In this document: piece by piece, positions 19,158-26,542 of the stretch | How positions within the stretch are numbered: the stretch's first letter is position 1 | Layout of the letters: every line of letters starts with the position of its first letter | Source of the DNA: an uncultured Lachnospiraceae bacterium | GTDB taxonomy: Bacteria > Bacillota > Clostridia > Lachnospirales > Lachnospiraceae | Assembly (NCBI GenBank): GCA_910579085.1 | Contig: CAJTRU010000006.1 | Span: forward strand, 30,307-94,306 | Reading direction: 5' to 3' | Length of the DNA: 64,000 nt | Position numbers and translations under genes: made by a program | The notes under the pieces: generated by a model | Told to the model about the DNA's origin: nothing | The model's input: only the letters and a program-made list of their open reading frames with translations | Database searches by the model: none

Positions 19158-19877
19158 TTACATTTTTCCTTTTCTATGGTTATACCTTAAATAACATTGG
19201 ACAAAATCCTTATATTTCTGCTTTGACATAAGTGCCTGTCCTCTTTTTAAATAGATTATAGACGAATTATATTTACTGATATAATCAAAGTTTACAAGAT
19301 ATGCCCTGTGCGGGCGGTAGAAACCGTTCCCTGCCATCCTTTCTAAGTCTTTCATCTTTCCATAATACTCTATATCTGTCTCCATTGTATGCAGCAATAT
19401 TTTGCGGTTAAACACTTCGGCATATACAATGTCTTCAAAACCAACTGTAATATGCCTGCCTTTAGTAGTAATTATAAGAGGAGGCTGTTCCCTTTTTATG
19501 CTTTCACCTGGCTGTTTAAACTTCCTGTACTGTCTGGCGGCATTTTGTAATACTTCACTGAATTTCACGTTATCAAACGGTTTAACCAGATAATGGAATG
19601 CACTTACATCAAATGACTGGAACACATAGTCCTCTGTTATAGTCACAAAGATTATAATTATTTTACTATTAAACTTGCGAAGTTCCCTGGCAGTCTGCAT
19701 ACCATCCATACCTGGCATTTGTATATCAAGAAACAGGATGTCTGGAAGCTGTAGAGTATCTAGTACCTCCTGCCCTGATTTGTATAATATGATATTTGCC
19801 TCTGGACAAACCACTTTTACTCTATCTGCTATTAATGCCCTTGTTTCTTCCTGGTCATCACATATACCAACCTGCAA
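19158..19877 (-). CDS. LytTR-family response regulator
   Basis: Partner of the adjacent GHKL kinase. The receiver domain (residues 1-125) has the acidic pocket in ICDDQEE, the phosphoacceptor Asp in ILFLDIQMPGMDG and the KPF motif. Residues about 135-235 form a LytTR DNA-binding domain (YAEVFNRKILLHT, FYRPHRAYLVNFDYI). The start is TTG at 19877 with GAGGGG before it; no better ATG is available without losing the ICDD motif. The kinase follows after one base, indicating coupled expression. Confidence 0.9.
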   Translation of the reverse strand: MQVGICDDQEETRALIADRVKVVCPEANIILYKSGQEVLDTLQLPDILFLDIQMPGMDGMQTARELRKFNSKIIIIFVTITEDYVFQSFDVSAFHYLVKPFDNVKFSEVLQNAARQYRKFKQPGESIKREQPPLIITTKGRHITVGFEDIVYAEVFNRKILLHTMETDIEYYGKMKDLERMAGNGFYRPHRAYLVNFDYISKYNSSIIYLKRGQALMSKQKYKDFVQCYLRYNHRKGKM

Positions 19878-19902
19878 TACTACCCCTCATTTCTGTAAAT
19901 AA

Positions 19903-20403
19903 TCACTGCACATATTCAATCCGCAGTTTTTTCCTGGTTTCCATTAGTGCAAAACCTAATAAGTTCTGCCCTTTCCATTTATTAATATCAAACCTGTTTT
20001 CATCTTTCATGCTAATTCCAATTCCCCATATCTTGTCCATTACTGCACACTCCGCAAGTATATGTTCCCCTGTTCCAAGAAGCAAGTCCCTAAGTTCTTT
20101 GTTCTGCCTGAACTTTTCTAACAGCCCGTTATAAATTATAATCTGCCTTGTACCATTCCATATAGTATCATTATAGCCTGGAACTTTTCTTCCAAGTGCC
20201 TTAATCTTTCCTGCATTATCCGTCTGTAATATCTTGTCCGCTGTAGCATTATCCTTAAATAAAACTGCTTTCTGGTACATCATATATTGTTCCATTGAAG
20301 AAAACCCTAAACCATCTGCCTTAAAATCTGACAAATACCAGTTACTTAAATATCCATTGTTTTCATCTGGATTATGGAAACAAATTATTTTTTTATCTGC
20401 CAA
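19903..20403 (-). CDS. NADAR-domain protein (YbiA-like N-glycosidase)
   Basis: A 166-residue single-domain NADAR protein. Family features include CFHNPDENNGYLSNWY near the start, FSSMEQYMMYQKA, and WGIGISMKDENRFDINKWKGQNLLG near the end. Characterised members hydrolyse N-glycosidic bonds, in riboflavin pathway intermediates (YbiA) or in ADP-ribosyl adducts on guanine. The real start is probably TTG at 20403. AAGGAGG lies 8 bases upstream of it and would overlap the GTG at 20412. It lies 35 bp after a Nudix hydrolase gene on the same strand, a pairing that fits clean-up of NAD- or ADP-ribose-derived metabolites. Confidence 0.85.
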   Translation of the reverse strand: MADKKIICFHNPDENNGYLSNWYLSDFKADGLGFSSMEQYMMYQKAVLFKDNATADKILQTDNAGKIKALGRKVPGYNDTIWNGTRQIIIYNGLLEKFRQNKELRDLLLGTGEHILAECAVMDKIWGIGISMKDENRFDINKWKGQNLLGFALMETRKKLRIEYVQ

Positions 20404-20438
20404 TGTGCCCACCTCCTTATTTATTATTAATTATTTTT

Positions 20439-20876
20439 CTATTTCTGGTTATCTTTCATCCATTTATTATATTCTTCAATAAGATATGGCTGTATTTCTG
20501 GATATGTCCACTTATCTGCCAAGTTGTCCATTAAAACGGTTTTCTCAATCTCATTATGTAATTCACCTTCAAACTTTTTAATTTCTGCAAAGTATAACAT
20601 CCCAAATGTTTCTACACCATCAAAATTATAATCTGCCGTAACTGAATAAACACATATTGGTTCAATATCATACACTATTGCACCTGTTTCTTCATAAAGT
20701 TCCCTTTCCGCCGTTTCTGCTATTTCTTCCCCTGCCTCCCTGTGCCCTCCTGGCAATTCATATGTATCCCTTTCCCTATGTTTGCAAAATACCCATTTGC
20801 CGCCTGACTTTGCTATTATAACCGCAAACTTCAGCAGGCTGTCATCAACACTTTCATAAAATTTTACTTCTGTCAT
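20439..20876 (-). CDS. Nudix hydrolase
   Basis: Pyrophosphohydrolase acting on a nucleoside diphosphate linked to another group. The Nudix box is complete: GGHREAGEEIAETAEREL continuing EETGAI, fitting GX5EX7REUXEEXGU. The chosen ATG at 20876 (MTEVKF) has only a weak GAGAG before it; an ATG 12 bases upstream (20888) is also possible. The substrate cannot be read from the sequence. Neighbours are a GNAT gene upstream and the NADAR gene downstream. Confidence 0.85.
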   Translation of the reverse strand: MTEVKFYESVDDSLLKFAVIIAKSGGKWVFCKHRERDTYELPGGHREAGEEIAETAERELYEETGAIVYDIEPICVYSVTADYNFDGVETFGMLYFAEIKKFEGELHNEIEKTVLMDNLADKWTYPEIQPYLIEEYNKWMKDNQK

Positions 20877-20903
20877 CTTATCTCTCATTTCTATATTGTA
20901 TTA

Positions 20904-21323
20904 TTATATTTTTTTAACCATGAACATTTCCATCGGCTGTTTATATCCAGGAATATCCAGCACAAGGCAGCCTGCATCCTGATATCCCAGCTTCCTGTAA
21001 AAATGCTGTGCACTTTCATCTGTCTGTGTTGAAGTCATCACCATTCCGTGCCCTTTAGATTTCATTTCCTGTTCCCAGTATAATAAAAGTTCTTTTCCAA
21101 ATCCCTTTCCTTGCATATGCCAGTCTATAAACAACATTGTGCAGAAAGGCAGGTTATCCCAGAAAAAATTATACCGCAGCAGCCCGGCAGGAATTTCTCC
21201 GTCTGACAGTATATAACCCATATGCCTGTTTACCTTTTCTGTAAAACCTTCTTCTGGCAAATGCTTATCAAGACTGTACCAGAACTGCCTGTCACTATTT
21301 ACAACATATCTTATATCTGCCAT
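20904..21323 (-). CDS. GNAT-family N-acetyltransferase
   Basis: Acetyl-CoA-dependent acetyltransferase of unknown substrate, 139 residues. Motif A is visible as LFIDWHMQGKGFGKELL (Q/RxxGxG/A type), and motif B as ESAQHFYRKLGYQDAG. The start at 21323 follows GGAGGGG, whereas the longer frame to 21341 has no good site. It ends about 27 bp before the Nudix gene on the same strand. Confidence 0.87.
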   Translation of the reverse strand: MADIRYVVNSDRQFWYSLDKHLPEEGFTEKVNRHMGYILSDGEIPAGLLRYNFFWDNLPFCTMLFIDWHMQGKGFGKELLLYWEQEMKSKGHGMVMTSTQTDESAQHFYRKLGYQDAGCLVLDIPGYKQPMEMFMVKKI

Positions 21324-21363
21324 AACACACATCCCCTCCAATACATAATACAGTCTGTATGTA

Positions 21364-22644
21364 TTATTCTTTTGCCTTTCTGTTAATATATTCTGTTTTA
21401 TATTTTGAATAAACTATTGTCTGGTCATGGTAAAGCCCGTAATATCCAGACATAAGGTAACTTACACTTATAGCAAGCAGAAAATATGGTACAGCCTCAT
21501 ACCCAAATAACTCAAAAGCAATAAGCATTGATGTTATTGGACAGTTTGTCACACCACAGAATACAGCCGCCATTCCAGTTGCTGCACACATTGACGGGGA
21601 AATTCCTGCAATCTGCCCAAAAAGACAGCCAAATGTTGCACCTACAAAGAATGAAGGTACAATTTCACCACCTTTAAAACCAGCTTCAAGTGTTAATGCT
21701 GTAAAAACTATTTTCCATATAAATGCAGCAGGGTCTGTATTTCCTTTAACTGCTTCCTCTATTACAGGAACACCCGCACCCATATAATCCGGAGTATGCA
21801 ATATAATTGTAAGAATTATAATTACCAGGCTTGACACAACTACCCTGGCATAAGGGTTCTTTAACTTTTCCCTGTAAAAATCACCCAGGGAATGTAATGA
21901 TATACAGAATATTACACTTAGCCCTGCACAAAAAAGCGCAAGAATAATTATTTTTATGCTTGAAACTACATGAAACCCAGGTACATCAAGTATTTTAAAT
22001 ACATCTGGCCCAATACCCATATGTACAGCAACTTTTGAAGCCACAAGCGATGCAAATACACATGGCACAAGTGCAGCATAGTACATAACCCCTACACTTA
22101 CTACTTCCATTGAAAATATCGCTGCCGCTATAGGAGTACCAAACATTGCCGAAAATGCGGCACTCATGCCACACATAACAACTATCCTTTTATCCTTTTC
22201 ATCAAATTTAAACCACCTGCCAAGCTGGTTCCCTATACTTCCGCCAAGCTGGAGCGCTGCCCCTTCCCTTCCTGCTGAACCGCCAAAAAGATGTGTTATT
22301 ATCGTAGACATAAATATAAGAGGCGCCATTTTAAATGGAAGTTCTGTTTCTGCATGTATTGTGGAAAGCACCATATTTGTCCCTTTATCATTCTTGTATT
22401 TAAAAATACTATATAAAAATACAACCAGTATACCAGCCAGTGGCAGCAACAGTATTATTTCAGGGTTTTCTGTCCTGAAGTCTGTTACCTGGCGGAGGCA
22501 GAACGCAAAGAATGTACTAGAACCGCCTACTACAAAACCAATAAACACTGAAAAAACAGCCCATTTTGCAAATAATGTAAAATTCCTTGTAATCCTCCTT
22601 GCATAAAATTTATACATCTCCAAATATCTCATAATTGCCTCCAT
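21364..22644 (-). CDS. ClC-family anion channel or antiporter
   Basis: Polytopic membrane protein of 426 residues with the ClC fold and about ten helices. The selectivity region reads GGSAGREGAALQLGG, so the gating glutamate is present in GREG. A second conserved segment is GFKGGEIVPSFFVGATFG, followed by NCPITSMLIAFELF. The GREGxxxQ and GFKGGE wording is closer to the fluoride/proton antiporter branch (CLC-F) than to classical GKEGP chloride transporters, but this is a judgement by eye. No fluoride riboswitch was recognised upstream. Confidence 0.85.
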   Translation of the reverse strand: MEAIMRYLEMYKFYARRITRNFTLFAKWAVFSVFIGFVVGGSSTFFAFCLRQVTDFRTENPEIILLLPLAGILVVFLYSIFKYKNDKGTNMVLSTIHAETELPFKMAPLIFMSTIITHLFGGSAGREGAALQLGGSIGNQLGRWFKFDEKDKRIVVMCGMSAAFSAMFGTPIAAAIFSMEVVSVGVMYYAALVPCVFASLVASKVAVHMGIGPDVFKILDVPGFHVVSSIKIIILALFCAGLSVIFCISLHSLGDFYREKLKNPYARVVVSSLVIIILTIILHTPDYMGAGVPVIEEAVKGNTDPAAFIWKIVFTALTLEAGFKGGEIVPSFFVGATFGCLFGQIAGISPSMCAATGMAAVFCGVTNCPITSMLIAFELFGYEAVPYFLLAISVSYLMSGYYGLYHDQTIVYSKYKTEYINRKAKE

Positions 22645-22941
22645 ATCTTATAATGCCTTTAATTTGCAATGTATTATTTTATATAATTAAATGCTGCCCA
22701 CAAATAATCCCCCCATAATTCTGGTAAAACATTTTCTACAGGCATCACATGCTTTTAAAGCAAACTAGCCCTGTATCTGCAAGCCATATATCTGTTTTAT
22801 TATACATTAATAATAAAATCTCTGCAAATAATTAATTCCTGTATGCCATAAACATTTCACACTTCTCTATATAATATGGATAAATTTCATTTATACAATA
22901 AAAGATTATATACTATAGGCAATTATTGGAATAATTTTCCG
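22645..22941. other. Intergenic region between divergent clc and perR
   Basis: AT-rich, no open frame with a ribosome binding site and no recognisable RNA element. It must hold the clc promoter, but I could not single out convincing hexamers for it. Confidence 0.35.
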
Positions 22942-22970
22942 TTGACTTTAAATAAATATATATTTATAAT
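22942..22970 (+). promoter_or_regulatory. perR promoter
   Basis: TTGACT (22942-22947) and TATAAT (22965-22970) are separated by exactly 17 bases. The 13-bp operator palindrome follows the -10 box without a gap, so a bound repressor would cover the transcription start. Confidence 0.8.
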
Positions 22971-22983
22971 AGTAATAATTACT
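22971..22983. promoter_or_regulatory. PerR-type operator upstream of perR
   Basis: AGTAATAATTACT is a perfect 6-1-6 palindrome next to the -10 box. The same palindrome with a different centre base lies in front of the reverse rubrerythrin gene. It resembles the AT-rich Fur/PerR box class. Autoregulation by the PerR encoded 17 bp downstream is inferred. Confidence 0.72.
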
Positions 22984-22999
22984 GATAAGGAGGTGTATA

Positions 23000-23389
23000 A
23001 TGCAAGCAGTACGTTACAGCAGACAAAGGGAAGCAATAAAAAATTATCTTTTATCAACAACATCACACCCTACTGCAGAAATGGTATACAGTAATATTAA
23101 AGAAGAATTACCTAATATCAGCCTTGGGACAGTTTACCGTAATTTAAACTTTCTTGCTGACCACAACGAAGCATTAAGGCTTAACTGCGGAGACGGATAT
23201 GTACACTTTGACGGATGCACATACCCCCATAACCACTTTTTCTGCCGCCAGTGCAGGTCATTATCAGATATAGAAATGGACTCAATTGAGCATATCGACA
23301 AAATTGCCAATGCTGGATTTAATGGAATTATAGAAGGCCACACTGTCATATTCTATGGCATGTGCCACAACTGTATAAAAACACAGTAA
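23000..23389 (+). CDS. perR: Peroxide-responsive repressor, Fur/PerR family
   Basis: Metal-dependent repressor that senses peroxide by iron-catalysed histidine oxidation. The winged helix spans residues 1-75 (SRQREAIKNYLLST, SLGTVYRNLNFLAD is the recognition helix region). The dimerisation domain has HNHFFCRQCRSL and the C-terminal MCHNCIKTQ, giving two CxxC pairs for structural zinc, as in PerR. AAGGAGG lies just upstream. Promoter and operator are described separately. The next gene encodes reverse rubrerythrin with the same operator, so the target is visible in the window. Confidence 0.9.
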   Translation: MQAVRYSRQREAIKNYLLSTTSHPTAEMVYSNIKEELPNISLGTVYRNLNFLADHNEALRLNCGDGYVHFDGCTYPHNHFFCRQCRSLSDIEMDSIEHIDKIANAGFNGIIEGHTVIFYGMCHNCIKTQ

Positions 23390-23420
23390 AAAATTCCAGA
23401 TAAAAAAATTTAAAAACATA

Positions 23421-23449
23421 TTGACAAGCAATGTTTTTAATGTTATTAT
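23421..23449 (+). promoter_or_regulatory. Promoter of the reverse rubrerythrin gene
   Basis: TTGACA (23421-23426) is followed after 17 bases by TATTAT (23444-23449). This strong promoter lies 90 bp before the coding start, with the palindromic operator between. Confidence 0.72.
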
Positions 23450-23461
23450 AAGCAAGAAATC

Positions 23462-23474
23462 AGTAATCATTACT
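23462..23474. promoter_or_regulatory. PerR-type operator upstream of reverse rubrerythrin
   Basis: AGTAATCATTACT is the same 6-1-6 palindrome as in front of perR, with C at the centre. It lies about 12 bp downstream of the -10 box, where binding would block initiation or early elongation. Confidence 0.72.
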
Positions 23475-23540
23475 ATTAACAAAAACTAATCAAGTATTAT
23501 TATATACTTGAAATCATATAATTAAAAAGGAGATACTATT

Positions 23541-24083
23541 ATGGCAAAATATGTATGTACAGTATGCGGTTATGTTTATGAAGGGGATGCAGCTCCAGAA
23601 AAATGTCCACAGTGTGGCGTTGGTGCAGACAAATTCAAAAAGCAGGAAGGTGAAATGAGCTGGGCTGCTGAACATGTAGTAGGTGTTGCACAGGGCGTTG
23701 ATGAAGAAATCCTCCAGGGACTCCGCGACAACTTTAACGGTGAATGTTCAGAAGTTGGAATGTATCTTGCAATGGCAAGGGTTGCACACCGTGAAGGTTA
23801 TCCTGAGATTGGTCTTTACTGGGAAAAAGCTGCTTATGAAGAAGCTGAACATGCAGCTAAATTTGCTGAATTACTTGGCGAAGTTATTACAGACAGCACA
23901 AAGAAAAACCTTGAAATGCGTGTAGAAGCAGAATGTGGCGCAACAGCAGGTAAAATGGCTATCGCTAAGAAAGCTAAAGAACTTGGCTTAGATGCAATCC
24001 ATGATACTGTACATGAAATGGCCAGGGATGAAGCTAGACATGGTAAAGCATTCAAAGGACTTCTTGAGAGATACTTTGGTTAA
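23541..24083 (+). CDS. Reverse rubrerythrin (N-terminal rubredoxin, C-terminal diiron domain)
   Basis: Peroxide-reducing protein of anaerobes. The rubredoxin domain is at the N-terminus: CTVCGYVYEG and CPQCGVG supply the four iron-binding cysteines within residues 1-40. The ferritin-like four-helix bundle follows, with diiron ligands in GECSEVGMYL, AYEEAEHAAKF, EAECGATAG and MARDEARHGKAF. The domain order is the reverse of classical rubrerythrin. AAGGAG precedes the ATG. Oxidative induction through PerR is likely from the shared operator. Confidence 0.95.
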   Translation: MAKYVCTVCGYVYEGDAAPEKCPQCGVGADKFKKQEGEMSWAAEHVVGVAQGVDEEILQGLRDNFNGECSEVGMYLAMARVAHREGYPEIGLYWEKAAYEEAEHAAKFAELLGEVITDSTKKNLEMRVEAECGATAGKMAIAKKAKELGLDAIHDTVHEMARDEARHGKAFKGLLERYFG

Positions 24084-24109
24084 TATTAACACCAGATATT
24101 AAAGATTGA

Positions 24110-24143
24110 GGGAATGAACCAGAAATGGTTTGTTCCCCTTTTT
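24110..24143 (+). terminator. Terminator of the reverse rubrerythrin gene
   Basis: GGGAATGAACC and GGTTTGTTCCC form an imperfect 11-bp stem around a six-base loop, followed by CTTTTTT. It lies 27 bp after the stop codon. Confidence 0.8.
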
Positions 24144-24231
24144 TACATCCTTATTCTACTATATTTCTTTGTTATAATATAATGCCTCTGCCTGTTTTAT
24201 TTTCTGACGAAATGGTGTATAATACCTGTAA

Positions 24232-24414
24232 ATAATAGAGGACTATCCAGACGGTTTTCCTCATCCCAGTTGCCTTATTTTTGGATATACAAAAATAAAT
24301 AAAATATTGCATATTGTTGTTGGTTCAAACGATGATACCATATTCTTTATAACTGCTTATTATCCTAACACAGATAAATTTGAAACGGATTTAAAAACAA
24401 GAAAGGAGCAATAA
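24232..24414 (+). pseudogene. DUF4258 toxin-like gene lacking its N-terminus
   Basis: This 60-codon frame reads IIEDYPDGFPHPSCLIFGYT, then LHIVVGSNDDTIFFITAYYP and ends with KTRKEQ. It matches the C-terminal two thirds of DUF4258 proteins, the toxin half of a common toxin-antitoxin pair with a YgiT-type zinc-finger antitoxin. An in-frame stop lies directly before it (24229-24231) and no N-terminal half or start is seen, so the toxin is truncated. The antitoxin follows immediately with its ribosome binding site inside the last toxin codons, the normal arrangement of this pair. Confidence 0.75.
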
Positions 24415-24416
24415 CT

Positions 24417-24644
24417 ATGTGTATGTATTGTAAATGCAAAACCACTATGTCATCTTTTACGACTCATGTAGTAAATTATAAAAATTGTATTATCATCATT
24501 AAAAATGTTCCTTGCGAGGAATGTGAACAATGTGGAGAAAAATATTATTCCAATGAAATTGCAAAACAGCTTGAAAACCTTGTTAACATTGCCAAACAGC
24601 TTATGCAGGAAATAGCCATTATTGATTACTCCAAAGCCGCATAA
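24417..24644 (+). CDS. YgiT-type zinc-finger antitoxin (MqsA N-terminal-like)
   Basis: A 75-residue protein with two cysteine pairs (MYCKC and CEECEQCGEKYY) that fit a YgiT/MqsA-type zinc-binding domain, followed by a helical tail. It usually neutralises a DUF4258 or MqsR-type toxin and often represses its own promoter. Here the upstream toxin is truncated, so this is an orphan antitoxin. The ribosome binding site AAGGAG is at 24403-24408. It lacks the full helix-turn-helix of long MqsA proteins. Confidence 0.8.
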   Translation: MCMYCKCKTTMSSFTTHVVNYKNCIIIIKNVPCEECEQCGEKYYSNEIAKQLENLVNIAKQLMQEIAIIDYSKAA

Positions 24645-24658
24645 CCACACCATGTAAC

Positions 24659-24697
24659 AACAGGCAGCAGCATTGTAAAATGCAACTGCCTGTTGTT
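24659..24697 (+). terminator. Hairpin after the antitoxin gene
   Basis: AACAGGCAG and CTGCCTGTT form a perfect 9-bp stem around a loop of about 20 bases, followed by a weak T-rich stretch. It lies 14 bp past the antitoxin stop. A role as terminator is likely but the T-run is interrupted. Confidence 0.5.
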
Positions 24698-24953
24698 CTT
24701 AGTATTTTTAATTGAAATTTATGGACTATTTATCAACAATATTTAATATTTCAGATATGGAAGCAATATATAATTTAATCATAATAATAAATAGTAGTAA
24801 AACATACTTATTCTTTATTAAATTCTACCAGGTTTTATAGCTATATTTCAGATGCAATTAATAATATGCTTAAACTAATAAATCTAAATTAATAGCAATT
24901 TCCAATGATATTATAAAATCCAATAAACGCTTCCAAAAATTTGTTTATTCACT
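24698..24953. other. AT-rich intergenic region
   Basis: Between the antitoxin gene and the end of the leftward GH26-like gene the sequence is about 80 percent A+T. No gene or RNA element is recognisable. Confidence 0.35.
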
Positions 24954-26402
24954 TTATTTAACTATAGGTGTATAACGTATCCTTATTTGAGGCAGTGCTT
25001 TAAGTTCTGTATAATAGTTAATCTGCCAGTCTTCTCCCTGTGAAGGGTCATTTTCCCCGCTTGCAGGAGGTGCAAATATTTTAAGTGTTATATCTGTTGC
25101 GCCTTCAATAGGTTTCTTAAAGAAAGCACTCATCATGTCTATACACTTTACCCCAGGGGCTTTATAAAACCAGTGTCCGTTAAGTTCAAGCATAAGGTTC
25201 ATATCCACATTACTTTCATCAAAGTAAGCTTCACAAAATACTGGTGAGCTTTCAAAGTGCAGGCTTACTGCCACACCGTCTGCATCTTCTGAACCACCCC
25301 AGCGCATTTTTGCTGGAAATGCTGTTTCTTCTTTTTCTTCCATAGAAGGGCTGAAAAAGTCTTCATGTATAATCTTTCTGTATTCTTCCATAAGCGGCTG
25401 TTCAATACCAACATCCTGGTTATTAGGGTCTTCAATTTCAAGCCCGAGCCTGCCCCTGTCCCTGAACTGGTACATAGTAAAAGCAGAAAGCCATTTTTCT
25501 TCGTCAGCCTTAAGCATCTCACAAAATTCCTTTGTCATTGAAGCCTGTTCATAAGCTCCTGTAATATCAGCATCAGCATTAAATTCTGACAGAACCATAG
25601 GCTTTTTCACACCATTATTTAAGAATGTGTATCTTTCATAGCTTTTCTTTGCAATTTTATATATTTTATCAACTGTATAGCGTGCAAATGTGTCCCCGCC
25701 TTCTTCTGCAACATCATAAGGCCATCCCCAGTGAAGTGCCATGTAACGGTCTACTGAAACAATATCTGCTGCCCTTGCTGCTTCTGCAAAAATATCCTCT
25801 TTTTCCATCTTTTCGTCTTCTATTTCTTTGCAGCCATCAAGGCAGATTATTGTTTGTACATTTGGTGCTTCCTTATGGATAATTTCACATGCATGTACAA
25901 AAAATGCAGCAACTTCTTCATAACTTGCACGTTTATTAAATGAAAACCAGTCACCAGTTGCCTCATGGTTGATACGTAACATTACACGTCCGAAGGTGCT
26001 TAAATCATGTGCTATTGCAACTAAATGTTCATCTGTTACTTTTGGGTCAATAGTCATTGTAAGAAGCACATCCTGTCCATGCCTGCGCACATCCCTCATA
26101 TAAGTAAATGGCTCTTCATCTTTTGTCCCGTTAAGACCACCTTTATAAGTAAAATAATCATCATAAGGATAATCCCATGCAAAACTTACATCCATATCTT
26201 TGCAGGCTTCGCTTATTCTCTGTGGCCATTCCTTATCATTAGGATAATAGCAGTACATAAGGCTTACAGCCCTGTGTGGCCTGCCAAGTTTCTGTAATAT
26301 ATAATCCTGGTTTACATATTCACCACGTTCACTTCCGTCACCAAGGTCTACGGCACATTGTGCAGCACCCATGTGTATTACCCTTGCTTTTAACTCACTC
26401 AT
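24954..26402 (-). CDS. GH26-like glycoside hydrolase (cytosolic), substrate unknown
   Basis: A 482-residue protein whose first 330 residues look like a clan GH-A TIM barrel. MLRINHEATGDWFSF resembles the GH26 acid/base strand (RxxHE...WF), and MVLSEFNAD is a candidate nucleophile strand. Residues about 350-482 look like a beta-sandwich accessory domain. There is no signal peptide, so it would act on imported oligosaccharides, perhaps mannose-containing; this is inference. The ATG at 26402 has a modest GGAG before it. The GH5 cellulase lies upstream on the same strand but 140 bp away, so coupling is uncertain. Confidence 0.5.
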   Translation of the reverse strand: MSELKARVIHMGAAQCAVDLGDGSERGEYVNQDYILQKLGRPHRAVSLMYCYYPNDKEWPQRISEACKDMDVSFAWDYPYDDYFTYKGGLNGTKDEEPFTYMRDVRRHGQDVLLTMTIDPKVTDEHLVAIAHDLSTFGRVMLRINHEATGDWFSFNKRASYEEVAAFFVHACEIIHKEAPNVQTIICLDGCKEIEDEKMEKEDIFAEAARAADIVSVDRYMALHWGWPYDVAEEGGDTFARYTVDKIYKIAKKSYERYTFLNNGVKKPMVLSEFNADADITGAYEQASMTKEFCEMLKADEEKWLSAFTMYQFRDRGRLGLEIEDPNNQDVGIEQPLMEEYRKIIHEDFFSPSMEEKEETAFPAKMRWGGSEDADGVAVSLHFESSPVFCEAYFDESNVDMNLMLELNGHWFYKAPGVKCIDMMSAFFKKPIEGATDITLKIFAPPASGENDPSQGEDWQINYYTELKALPQIRIRYTPIVK

Positions 26403-26542
26403 ATTAGTTCTCCGTTTCTTTTAAATATAGTAGATATTCTTATTATACTGGTCCAAAAAACTATTTACTATATAAAATAAAAGAAATAAAATACACTAAT
26501 TTATAGACATTATTTTTTATATAACATAACGTTGTACACTGT

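Noticed and set aside
22645..22999. Fluoride riboswitch upstream of the ClC gene
   Set aside because: The GREG motif suggested a fluoride antiporter, but no conserved fluoride aptamer sequence could be found in either orientation.
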